From contig CAZLBC010000123.1 in assembly GCA_964557575.1 (NCBI GenBank), positions 1-12,893 on the forward strand: a stretch of 12,893 nucleotides of DNA, given 5' to 3'. Made by a program: the position numbers and the translations under genes. Shown here piece by piece: positions 7,046 through 12,893 of the stretch (position 1 is the first letter of the stretch; every line of letters starts with the position of its first letter). This DNA is from CAZLBC01 sp964557575. GTDB lineage: Bacteria > Planctomycetota > Phycisphaerae > SM23-33. The notes beneath the pieces were generated by a model. The model ran no database searches. It was given only the letters and a program-made list of their open reading frames with translations, and had not been told where the DNA came from.

Positions 7046-7327
7046 TTACTTCGCTACTTCCTTCTTTTCTTCCGTTGCGGTTCCTTCCTTCTTCTCTTCG
7101 GTTGTCTTTTCACCGCCGGAGCAGGCGACCTTCTTTTCGTCGCCGGCCTTCTCGCCGCCGCCGCCGCAGGAGGTCTTGCCTTCCTGGACCGTGTCGCCGT
7201 CGCCGTCGCCGTCGCCGTCACCGCCCTTGTCACAACCGGTGGTGAACAGGCCGACGCCCATGGTGAGGCTCGCGAGGCCCACGCCCTTCAGTGCCTTGCG
7301 AATCTTGTCCTTCGTGCTCTCTGTCAT
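7046..7327 (-). CDS. SbtA-like RiPP precursor peptide, cysteine-only form
   Basis: The 93-residue peptide starts at an ATG with a good Shine-Dalgarno (AAGGAG, 7334-7339, 6-nt spacing). Residues 1-15 are charged and helical (MTESTKDKIRKALKG). Residues 16-31 are hydrophobic and end in TTGC (Cys32), a lipobox-like end with a poor -3 residue. A (Gly-Asp) repeat occupies about 36-45. Two more cysteines sit in glycine contexts: SCGGGG (Cys54) and ACSGGE (Cys69). The tail is rich in Lys, Glu and Thr. This plan resembles SbtA-family thio(seleno)oxazole precursors: a leader of the form KALxGLxxxxLxxGxGL...GC followed by Cys/Sec-Gly sites. I therefore predict that Cys54 and Cys69, and possibly Cys32, are the modified residues, with the downstream radical SAM enzyme as maturase. 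No in-frame TGA is present, so no selenocysteine. A generic small lipoprotein is the alternative reading. Confidence 0.75.
   Translation of the reverse strand: MTESTKDKIRKALKGVGLASLTMGVGLFTTGCDKGGDGDGDGDGDTVQEGKTSCGGGGEKAGDEKKVACSGGEKTTEEKKEGTATEEKKEVAK
7195..7218 (-). repeat. Hexanucleotide tandem repeat encoding Gly-Asp in the precursor
   Basis: Four perfect copies of CGCCGT on the + strand (ACGGCG on the coding strand) encode the alternating Gly-Asp run of the peptide. As a 6-nt unit, copy-number change would add or remove Gly-Asp pairs without breaking the frame. Confidence 0.85.
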
Positions 7328-7333
7328 GTCCCG

Positions 7334-7339
7334 CTCCTT
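7334..7339 (-). promoter_or_regulatory. Shine-Dalgarno of the precursor gene
   Basis: AAGGAG on the - strand, 6 nt before ATG 7327. It is far stronger than anything before the maturase, in keeping with high production of the peptide relative to the enzyme. Confidence 0.75.
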
Positions 7340-7409
7340 GTCATCAAAAGTAGAAATTGTCCTGTGAGGCGGCGGCCGTTACGCGGCGCACCCGTTTTCC
7401 TTTTATTAC

Positions 7410-7438
7410 AGGGTACGGATACCGGCGGACCCTGTCAA
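7410..7438 (-). promoter_or_regulatory. Predicted sigma70-type promoter for the precursor/maturase unit
   Basis: On the - strand, TTGACA (7438-7433), a 17-nt spacer and TACCCT (7415-7410) form a -35/-10 pair with a perfect -35. The start would be near 7403, giving a leader of about 75 nt. A second TGTCAACG copy (7473-7480) repeats the -35 element 40 bp upstream without a well-placed -10. Confidence 0.45.
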
Positions 7439-7447
7439 CGCGGGGAA

Positions 7448-7473
7448 AACGTATTTTATCAAATTAATACGTT
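7448..7473. promoter_or_regulatory. Inverted repeat between divergent promoters, candidate operator
   Basis: AACGTATT (7448-7455) and AATACGTT (7466-7473) are perfect inverted arms around a 10-nt AT-rich spacer, in an otherwise GC-rich region. The site lies 10 bp upstream of the predicted precursor -35 and 33 bp upstream of the predicted cstA -35, so a dimeric regulator bound here could affect either gene. No T-run follows, so it is not a terminator. Confidence 0.4.
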
Positions 7474-7506
7474 GTCAACGTCCGCCGGACCGCCGTCCTT
7501 CACGCC

Positions 7507-7536
7507 TTGACACGGACGGCCGGATTGGACGATAAT
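7507..7536 (+). promoter_or_regulatory. Predicted sigma70-type promoter for the CstA-family gene
   Basis: TTGACA (7507-7512), an 18-nt spacer and GATAAT (7531-7536) give a near-consensus promoter. Transcription would begin near 7543, giving a leader of about 80 nt. That leader contains a 13-nt palindrome (CGCCGG-A-CCGGCG, 7547-7559) close to the start point, which may be an operator or only GC-rich coincidence. Confidence 0.6.
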
Positions 7537-7613
7537 CGCACCCCGTCGCCGGACCGGCGGTCCCGCGCCGCCAATGCGCGGTGACCGGCATGATCGCGTG
7601 TACGGATATATCC

Positions 7614-7617
7614 GGAG
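7614..7617 (+). promoter_or_regulatory. Shine-Dalgarno choosing the cstA start
   Basis: GGAG lies 7 nt before ATG 7625. The frame is open from an earlier ATG at 7574, but the 17 residues that would be added are polar and precede the first membrane helix, so 7625 is preferred. Confidence 0.6.
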
Positions 7618-7624
7618 TCGCCTG

Positions 7625-9364
7625 ATGAATACCCTGTTGCTCGCGGTACTGGTGGGCATTGCGTACCTCGTCGCCTATTACACCTACGGCAGGTTCGTCG
7701 CCCGGAAGATCTTCAAACTGGACCCGGACGCCGACGTACCCAGCCGGACCATGGAAGACGGTGTCGACTACGTCCCGACACAGAAGCGGGTCCTGTTCGG
7801 CCACCACTACACCTCGATCGCGGGACTGGGGCCGATCGTCGGCCCGGCCGTCGGCATCATCTGGGGATGGGTCCCGGCCGTAATCTGGGTCGTCTTCGGC
7901 TCGATTTTCATGGGAGCGGTACACGATTTCGGCGCGCTGGTCGTCTCCATGCGAAACAAGGGGCGGTCGATCGGCGACCTCGCCGGCGCGGTGATCAACC
8001 GGCGGGTGAGGACGCTCTTCCTGCTGATCATCTTCTTCGCCCTCTGGATCATCGTGGCCATCTTCGCGATGATCATCGCCCTCCTGTTCAATAATCACGA
8101 GACCGCCGTCCTGCCGGTCTGGTCGCAGATCCCGATCGCGGTGGTGCTGGGGTACGGGGTGTACAAACGCGGATTGAACCCGCTGGCGGGGGGCCTGGTC
8201 GCCGTCGCCCTGATGTACCTGACGGTCGTGGCCGGCGCCTCCCTGCCCCTGTCGTTGAACTCTCTGCTCGGGGAACACGCCCTGGCCGGGTGGATCGTCA
8301 TCCTCCTGGTCTACGTCTTCGTCGCCTCGACGCTGCCGGTCCAGGTCCTGCTCCAGCCCCGGGATTACATCAACTCGTTTCAGTTGATCATCGCGATGGC
8401 CCTGCTGGCGGCGGGCACCGCGGCCGCCCGGCCCGACATCGTCGCGCCGGCCCTCGACGCGTCTCCGGCTGGCGCGCCCCCGATATGGCCGTTTATCTTC
8501 GTGGTCATCGCGTGCGGGGCGATCTCCGGCTTTCACAGCCTCGTCGCCTCCGGGACCTCTCCCAAGCAGTGCGCCAGCGAGAAGGACGCCCAGTTCATCG
8601 GTTACGGCAGCATGCTCCTGGAGGGGGCGCTGGCGATACTGGTGATCATCGCCGTCGCCGGCGGTCTCGGCATGGGCCTGGAGACCGACGGCGGCCTGCT
8701 GACCGGCACCGACGCCTTCGCCCACCACTACCGGAGCTGGGCGGCCGCGAAGGGGCTGACCGCGAAGCTCGGGGCCTTCATCGCGGGCGGGACCAACATG
8801 ATCGCCGCCCTGGGCATCCCGGCGGAGATCATCGCGACCCTGCTCGCCGTGTTCCTTGTTTCCTTCGCGGCAACGACGCTCGATTCGGCCACCCGGGTCC
8901 AGCGATACGTGATTGCCGAACTGGGCGCCGGTTTCGGCCTCGGCTGGCTGAAAAACAAGTACGCCGCGACGTCCGTGGCCGTGGTGTTCGCGTTTGTGCT
9001 CGCCTTCTCCGAGGGCAGCGGGAAGGGGGCCCTGACGCTCTGGCCGCTGTTCGGGACGGTCAACCAGCTCCTGGCCGCCCTGACGCTGCTGGTGCTGACC
9101 ATCTACCTTGCGAAGCGCGGATCGCCGATCATATTCACGCTCCTGCCCATGGTCTTCATGGGCGTCATGACCGGCTGGGCCATGGTCCTGAAGATACGTG
9201 ACTTCATGGAACGGTCCGACTACCTCCTCCTGGTCATCGGCGGGGCGGTCTTCGCCCTGGAGATCTGGATGATCGCCGAGTGCCTGGTGCTCGTCTTCGG
9301 CGGCGCTTTTAAGAAGGGAAACCGGGAGGATACCGCGCCGGCGGCGAACGCGTCATCCGAGTGA
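7625..9364 (+). CDS. cstA: CstA-family carbon-starvation transporter (peptide/pyruvate permease)
   Basis: The 579-residue polytopic membrane protein starts directly with a helix (MNTLLLAVLVGIAYLVAYYT) and carries the CstA hallmarks. These are FGHHYTSIAGLGPIVGP (58-74), GWVPAVIWVVFGSIFMGAVHDF (81-102), QPRDYINSFQL (244-254), SGFHSLVASGTSPKQ (301-315) and the later FAATTLDSATRVQRY. Characterised members import peptides (E. coli CstA) or pyruvate (BtsT) and are induced by carbon limitation; the substrate here is not known. E. coli CstA is about 700 residues, while shorter versions near this length are common in anaerobes. It has its own near-consensus promoter and is divergent from the RiPP-type unit. 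Its last 12 nt overlap the convergent nadA. No adjacent sensor kinase/regulator pair is visible. Confidence 0.93.
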   Translation: MNTLLLAVLVGIAYLVAYYTYGRFVARKIFKLDPDADVPSRTMEDGVDYVPTQKRVLFGHHYTSIAGLGPIVGPAVGIIWGWVPAVIWVVFGSIFMGAVHDFGALVVSMRNKGRSIGDLAGAVINRRVRTLFLLIIFFALWIIVAIFAMIIALLFNNHETAVLPVWSQIPIAVVLGYGVYKRGLNPLAGGLVAVALMYLTVVAGASLPLSLNSLLGEHALAGWIVILLVYVFVASTLPVQVLLQPRDYINSFQLIIAMALLAAGTAAARPDIVAPALDASPAGAPPIWPFIFVVIACGAISGFHSLVASGTSPKQCASEKDAQFIGYGSMLLEGALAILVIIAVAGGLGMGLETDGGLLTGTDAFAHHYRSWAAAKGLTAKLGAFIAGGTNMIAALGIPAEIIATLLAVFLVSFAATTLDSATRVQRYVIAELGAGFGLGWLKNKYAATSVAVVFAFVLAFSEGSGKGALTLWPLFGTVNQLLAALTLLVLTIYLAKRGSPIIFTLLPMVFMGVMTGWAMVLKIRDFMERSDYLLLVIGGAVFALEIWMIAECLVLVFGGAFKKGNREDTAPAANASSE

Positions 9365-10264
9365 CACCATCCGCCGGACCGCGGTTTCCGCCGCGGCGCG
9401 GATGTCTTCCGGGAGGGTCACCGCGAACTGCAGGTGTTCCAGCGAATCGCGCAGCTTCGGCAGGTCGATGAACTTCATGTCCGGGCAGACGGCCGCTTCT
9501 GAAATGATGTAAAACCGCTTGCCGGGGTTGTCCTTCCTGAGGCGGTAGACCATCCCCAGCTCGGTGCCGACAATGAATTCCTTTGCTGCCGAGGCGGACG
9601 CCTCCCGCAGCATGCCGCCGGTCGAGAGGACCCGGTCGGCCAGTTCGATAACCGCCGGATCGCACTCCGGGTGGACCACCACCGCCGCGTCGGGATGCTC
9701 GTCCTTGAGCCGGCGGACGTCCCCGGGACGGATGCGCCGGTGAACGGGGCAGCAGCCGTCGTAAAAGATCATCTCCCTGCCGCAGCACGCCGCGACGTAC
9801 GCGCCGAGGTTCCGGTCGGGAACGAAGATGATCTCCCGCGACGGATCGATCGCCGCCACGACCGCGGCGGCGTTGGCGGACGTACAGCAGTAGTCGCTCT
9901 CGGCCTTCACGGCCGCGCTGGAATTGACGTAGGAGACGACGACCGCGCCGGGGTGTGCGGCCTTGAGGCGCCGCACGTTCTCGACCGGGGTCATGTCGAC
10001 CATGCCGCAGCCGGCGTTCCGGTCGGGTATCAGGACGGTCTTGCCGGGGGAGAGGATGGCGGCGGTCTCCGCCATGAAGTACACGCCGCAGAAGACGATC
10101 ACCTCCGCGGTCGAATCCGCGGCGAGTCTGCTGAGTCCGAGGGAATCACCCGTGTAATCGGCGATATCCTGCACTTCCGGGAGCTGGTAGTTGTGCGCCA
10201 GGATGACCGCGTTTCTCTGTTCCTTGAGTGCGGCTATCTCGTCGTGCAGGTTGTTTTCAGCCAT
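9353..10264 (-). CDS. nadA: Quinolinate synthase NadA
   Basis: The 303-residue enzyme condenses iminoaspartate with dihydroxyacetone phosphate to form quinolinate, a step of de novo NAD synthesis in the cytoplasm. Diagnostic motifs are AHNYQLPEVQDIADYTGDS (23-41), FCGVYFMAETAAILSPGKTV (58-77), SYVNSSAAVKAESDYCCTSANA (111-132, read in two parts) and HPECDP. The three [4Fe-4S] ligands are predicted as Cys86 (AGCGM), Cys172 (CCPVH) and Cys260 (AVCPDMKF). Their spacing of 86 and 88 agrees closely with the known 83/170/256 pattern of structurally studied NadA. Length is normal for the short three-domain form. A Shine-Dalgarno (GAGGA, 10275-10279) precedes ATG 10264 with a longish 10-nt spacing. 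nadB and nadC are not in the window. It overlaps the cstA end tail to tail and is divergent from the sulfatase-fold gene. Confidence 0.96.
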   Translation of the reverse strand: MAENNLHDEIAALKEQRNAVILAHNYQLPEVQDIADYTGDSLGLSRLAADSTAEVIVFCGVYFMAETAAILSPGKTVLIPDRNAGCGMVDMTPVENVRRLKAAHPGAVVVSYVNSSAAVKAESDYCCTSANAAAVVAAIDPSREIIFVPDRNLGAYVAACCGREMIFYDGCCPVHRRIRPGDVRRLKDEHPDAAVVVHPECDPAVIELADRVLSTGGMLREASASAAKEFIVGTELGMVYRLRKDNPGKRFYIISEAAVCPDMKFIDLPKLRDSLEHLQFAVTLPEDIRAAAETAVRRMVSLG

Positions 10265-10405
10265 TGTCCGCGTATCCTCAGTTCCGTCGGGTTCTTGATT
10301 GACCCATCATACCGCGCGATCGGGGCGCGGCGCTGCGCCGGCTCGGGACCTTTTCCGAATTTTATTCGCCGCAGTTCGTCTCTGTGGGTAAAATACCGGT
10401 ACCTG
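10265..10405. other. Divergent intergenic region between nadA and the sulfatase-fold gene
   Basis: This 141-bp gap must hold start signals for both genes. On the - strand a TATGAT -10-like hexamer (10311-10306) lies upstream of nadA without a convincing -35. On the + strand TAAAAT (10389-10394) lies only 11 bp before the sulfatase ATG, also without a -35. No RNA gene or repeat is seen. Confidence 0.3.
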
Positions 10406-11896
10406 ATGCCGAATGAAAGAATCAACATTCTCGAAATAACCGCCGACGATCTCGGGTGCTGGGCCGTCGGTTGTGCCGGAAACCCCGAGATTCGCACCCC
10501 CGCTCTCGACCGCCTTGCCGCGGAGGGCATCTATTTCGTTAATTTTTTCTGCGTATCCCCGGTCTGTTCCCCCGCCCTCGCCAGCCTGCTGACGGGGAGA
10601 ATTCCCAGTTACCACGGCATCCACGATTACATCAACGACGGGAACCTGGCCCCCGAAGACGGCGGCGGGGAACTCGGCCAGACGCGGGTCCTGCGGTATC
10701 TCGACGGGATCACCGGCTACCCCGATATACTGGCGGAAAACGGTTACGTCTGCGGCCGGTGCGGCAGGTGGAACCTGGGAGACTCGCGGCGCCCCCAGAT
10801 GTCCAGTTCGTTCTGGTACGTTCACGCCATGGGCGGGGGGCCGTACTACCGCGCGCCGATGGTGCTCGACGGGAATATCTACCGGGAAACCTCGTACGTG
10901 ACCCACGCCATCACGGTGGAGGCGACGAAGTTTCTGGAGGAATACTGCTGGGATCCCTTTTACCTGAACGTGCACTACACGGCGCCGCACGGCCCCTGGG
11001 AGCATGATCAGCACCCGAAGAAATTCGTGAACCGGTACGGCGACTGCCCGTTCGATACCTGCCCGAACGGGTTCGCCCATCCGTGGCAGGTCAACGCCGT
11101 CGCGCGGGGAACGGGCTCGCGCCGCCGGGAGCTGCTGGCTGGCTACTACGCGGCGGTAACCGCCATGGACGACAGCATCGGCAGGTTGCTCGATTACCTC
11201 GACGAACTCGACCTGAGAAGAAAAACCCTGATTTTTTTCACCAGCGACAACGGCATGAACATGGGACACCACGGCATCTGGGGAAAGGGAAACGGCACGA
11301 GCCCCCTGAACGTGTACGACACCTCGCTGAAGGTGCCGACGATCATTTCCCTGCCGGGAACGATACCCGCGGGCCGGATCGACCGCACGCTGCTGAGTCA
11401 TTACGACTGGCGGCCGACGCTGCTGGAGTTCCTCGGCATAGATGACCCCGAAAAATATGAACTGCCGGGCGAGGATTTCGTGGAACTGCTGCGCGGCGGC
11501 GGCGTACGGAACCGTAACGAAATCATCGTTCTCGCCGAGTACGGGCCGGTTCGCATGGTCCGGGACGGAGACTGGAAGTACGTCCAGCGGTATCCCGACG
11601 GCCCGGATGAGCTGTATTACCTTTCGGTCGATCCCGACGAAATGTTCAATCTCGTGGAAAAAGAATCGCAGAGCCGGCGCGTCACCGAAATGAAGAAGGA
11701 AATGGAGATATTCTTCAAGGAATTCTCCGCAGTTGAACACGAGGGGATCGATCTGCCGATCACGGGCGGCGGACAGTACGGCCTGGTCTCGGAGGAGCGA
11801 CACGGGGTAACCGTGTTCGGGGAGCCGTTTTCCTGGATTGATGAAGACGGCAGTCTGCGGGAAGAGGGCTACGAACCGCCCGACGAGGCCGTGTAG
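10406..11896 (+). CDS. Sulfatase-fold (alkaline-phosphatase superfamily) protein with altered active site
   Basis: The 496-residue protein aligns end to end with the S1 sulfatase/phosphodiesterase fold. Metal-binding Asp14-Asp15 (ITADDLG), His195 (YTAPHGPW), Asp281-Asn282 (FTSDNGMNMGHHGIWGKGN) and Lys294 are present. The formylglycine motif is altered: Cys54-Ser-Pro-Ala-Leu58 followed by ASLLTGR, where the Cys-X-Pro-X-Arg arginine is leucine. The second hallmark, normally GKWHLG, reads GRWNLG (Arg121, Asn123), so two further usual active-site residues are changed. No signal peptide is seen, so the protein is predicted to be cytoplasmic, unlike most sulfatases of such bacteria. Start ATG 10406 is the first Met before the conserved NILEITADD strand; the Shine-Dalgarno is poor and the frame is open far upstream across nadA. 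It may be a noncatalytic or divergent member, or a gene under relaxed selection. Confidence 0.88.
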   Translation: MPNERINILEITADDLGCWAVGCAGNPEIRTPALDRLAAEGIYFVNFFCVSPVCSPALASLLTGRIPSYHGIHDYINDGNLAPEDGGGELGQTRVLRYLDGITGYPDILAENGYVCGRCGRWNLGDSRRPQMSSSFWYVHAMGGGPYYRAPMVLDGNIYRETSYVTHAITVEATKFLEEYCWDPFYLNVHYTAPHGPWEHDQHPKKFVNRYGDCPFDTCPNGFAHPWQVNAVARGTGSRRRELLAGYYAAVTAMDDSIGRLLDYLDELDLRRKTLIFFTSDNGMNMGHHGIWGKGNGTSPLNVYDTSLKVPTIISLPGTIPAGRIDRTLLSHYDWRPTLLEFLGIDDPEKYELPGEDFVELLRGGGVRNRNEIIVLAEYGPVRMVRDGDWKYVQRYPDGPDELYYLSVDPDEMFNLVEKESQSRRVTEMKKEMEIFFKEFSAVEHEGIDLPITGGGQYGLVSEERHGVTVFGEPFSWIDEDGSLREEGYEPPDEAV

Positions 11897-11933
11897 CGGT
11901 CCGTAATACCTCTGTGGATGATTCACGGACCGC
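11896..11933 (+). terminator. Hairpin after the sulfatase-fold gene, possible terminator without T-run
   Basis: GCGGTCCGT (11896-11904) and ACGGACCGC (11925-11933) form a perfect 9-bp stem with a 20-nt loop; it begins on the last base of the stop codon. No T-run follows, so it may be an RNA 3'-end-protecting hairpin or a weak terminator. Confidence 0.35.
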
Positions 11934-11939
11934 GAGGAC

Positions 11940-11967
11940 TTGCCCGGATTCCCGTCCCGGGTACAAT
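11940..11967 (+). promoter_or_regulatory. Predicted sigma70-type promoter for the homocysteine methyltransferase gene
   Basis: TTGCCC (11940-11945), a 16-nt spacer and TACAAT (11962-11967) form a good -35/-10 pair. The start would be near 11974, leaving a leader of about 23 nt, too short for a riboswitch. Confidence 0.5.
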
Positions 11968-11996
11968 CACGTCGTGACACCGGAAGGAGTGACGAG

Positions 11997-12893
11997 ATGG
12001 GTATCGTCCTTGACACGCTGACCGAAAAGATCCCGTTGATATCGGACGGGGGTTTCGGAACATCCCTGCAGTCGGCCGGCCTGGAGAGCGGACACTGCCC
12101 CGAGGAGTGGAACGTCTCCCACCCGGACGCGGTGCGCGCCGTCCACCGCGGATTCGTCGACGCCGGCAGCGATATGATCCTGACCAACACGTTCGGCGGT
12201 TCCCGGCCGACACTTCAACGGGCCGGACTCGCCGACCGAACCGCTGAACTCAATACCGCCGCGGTCCGGCTGGCCCTGGAAGTCGCGGGCGACCGGGCGA
12301 TCGTGGTCGGTTCCGTCGGTCCGACCGGCGCGTTTCTCGCCCCGCTGGGAGACTATTCGACCGAACAAATGGAGGAGGTATACGCAGAACAGGTCGCGGC
12401 GATCATCGCAGCCGGCGCGGCGGGAATCTGCGTTGAGACCCAGTCATCGACCGAGGAAGCCGCCTGCGCGATCCGCGCCGCGAAGGGAATCGACCCCGCT
12501 ATCGACGTGATCGCCACTTTCACCTTCGAGGAAGGCGCCGGGGGTTTCAGGACGATGATGGGCGTGGATCCCGCCGCCGCGGCACAGAGCGCCGCCGCGG
12601 CCGGCGCCGACATCACCGGCAGCAATTGCGGAAACGGGATCGAGCGGATGGCGGACGTCGTGTCCGCATTCAAGCGGCACACTCACCTGCCGATACTGAT
12701 CCACGCCAACGCGGGCGTTCCCGAACTGGTGGATGGGGCAACCGTGTTCCGGCAGACGCCGGAGGACTTTGCCGCCGGGGCGCCGGCGGTGGCTGCCGCC
12801 GGCGCGGCAATCATCGGGGGATGCTGCGGAACGGGACCGGATCATATCCGGGCGCTGCGGACCGCGATCAAGGGACAGGGTGGACGATCTGCG
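11997..12893 (+). CDS. Homocysteine S-methyltransferase domain protein (3' end open at window edge)
   Basis: ATG 11997 is preceded by AAGGAG (11984-11989) at 7-nt spacing. The frame stays open for 299 codons to the right edge with no stop. The product matches the zinc-dependent homocysteine-binding S-methyltransferase barrel, as in the MetH N-terminal module and betaine-homocysteine methyltransferase. It shows SDGGFGTSLQ (16-25), EEWNVSHPDAV (36-46), LTNTFGGSR (62-70), VVGSVGPTG (103-111) and the zinc ligands Cys211 (GSNCGNG) and Cys276-Cys277 (GGCCGTGPDHI). The domain alone is about 300 residues and is essentially complete here. The gene is therefore either a stand-alone methyltransferase about to stop or the start of a longer MetH-like protein. 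The likely reaction is methyl transfer to homocysteine to form methionine; the methyl donor cannot be read from this part. It was seen by direct translation of this frame. Confidence 0.9.
   Translation, partial: MGIVLDTLTEKIPLISDGGFGTSLQSAGLESGHCPEEWNVSHPDAVRAVHRGFVDAGSDMILTNTFGGSRPTLQRAGLADRTAELNTAAVRLALEVAGDRAIVVGSVGPTGAFLAPLGDYSTEQMEEVYAEQVAAIIAAGAAGICVETQSSTEEAACAIRAAKGIDPAIDVIATFTFEEGAGGFRTMMGVDPAAAAQSAAAAGADITGSNCGNGIERMADVVSAFKRHTHLPILIHANAGVPELVDGATVFRQTPEDFAAGAPAVAAAGAAIIGGCCGTGPDHIRALRTAIKGQGGRSA

Noticed and set aside
7195..7218. CRISPR-type repeat array
   Set aside because: The repeat is a 6-nt coding microsatellite with no spacers. No other regularly spaced repeats were seen in the window.
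7046..7327. Selenocysteine codon in the precursor peptide
   Set aside because: The frame from ATG 7327 to TAA has no internal TGA, and all three candidate positions are cysteine codons.
7480..7500. GC-rich imperfect hairpin near CCGCCGGACCGCCG as a terminator
   Set aside because: Arms are imperfect, no T-run follows on either strand, and it lies between divergent promoters, where no transcript should end.
7475..8728. 417-codon - strand frame opposite cstA
   Set aside because: The translation is an Asp/Arg/Gln-rich shadow of the CstA membrane segments and would cover the whole divergent promoter region.
9671..10405. N-terminal extension of the sulfatase-fold frame across nadA
   Set aside because: The extension is antisense to nadA and lacks domain similarity; the sulfatase fold begins right after ATG 10406.
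10307..12190. 627-codon - strand open frame opposite the sulfatase-fold gene
   Set aside because: No recognisable domain; it lies antisense to a well-supported gene and runs across the hairpin, promoter and start of the methyltransferase gene.

Overview
The window is GC-rich and gene-dense (gaps under 300 bp, two 3'-overlapping convergent gene pairs). It carries a PmoA-like DUF6807 protein, an EF-hand/CocE hydrolase and a sulfatase-fold protein, a mix typical of the Planctomycetota/Lentisphaerota (PVC) bacteria or similar uncultured anaerobic lineages. There is no rRNA or other marker gene, so this placement is inference from gene content.

Layout, left to right. (1) The C-terminal half of an RND efflux pump subunit, cut by the left edge. 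It is followed by a truncated DGC-type putative metal-binding protein and an in-frame but stop-separated ACR3 arsenite-permease remnant, so this looks like a decayed metal/arsenic resistance locus. (2) A + strand transcription unit starting from a plausible sigma70-type promoter at 1791-1819: a secreted PmoA-like (DUF6807) protein, a secreted CocE/NonD hydrolase with two EF-hand-like loops, and possibly a small membrane protein. (3) A - strand RiPP-type cassette: a 93-residue precursor (7046-7327) resembling the SbtA thio(seleno)oxazole precursors, then a 556-residue radical SAM/SPASM maturase resembling SbtM (5306-6976). A near-perfect intrinsic terminator lies between them. (4) A 297-bp divergent control region with promoters on both strands and an 8-bp inverted repeat, then a CstA-family transporter on the + strand. 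(5) Quinolinate synthase NadA on the - strand, overlapping the end of cstA tail to tail. (6) A cytoplasmic sulfatase-fold protein whose formylglycine motif and GKWHLG motif are both altered. (7) A stand-alone homocysteine S-methyltransferase domain gene (zinc Cys...CysCys) with a good promoter and Shine-Dalgarno, open at the right edge.

The main discovery candidate is the precursor/maturase cassette. The precursor has an amphipathic-then-hydrophobic N-terminus ending in Gly-Cys, a (Gly-Asp) repeat, and two further Cys-Gly/Cys-Ser-Gly-Gly sites. No in-frame selenocysteine codon is visible, so it would be the all-cysteine version of the family. The terminator between the two genes would make precursor transcript in excess over the enzyme. 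Secondary candidates are the sulfatase-fold protein with three altered active-site positions and the DGC/ACR3 scar.

Family assignments rest on motif recognition by eye; no database search was possible.
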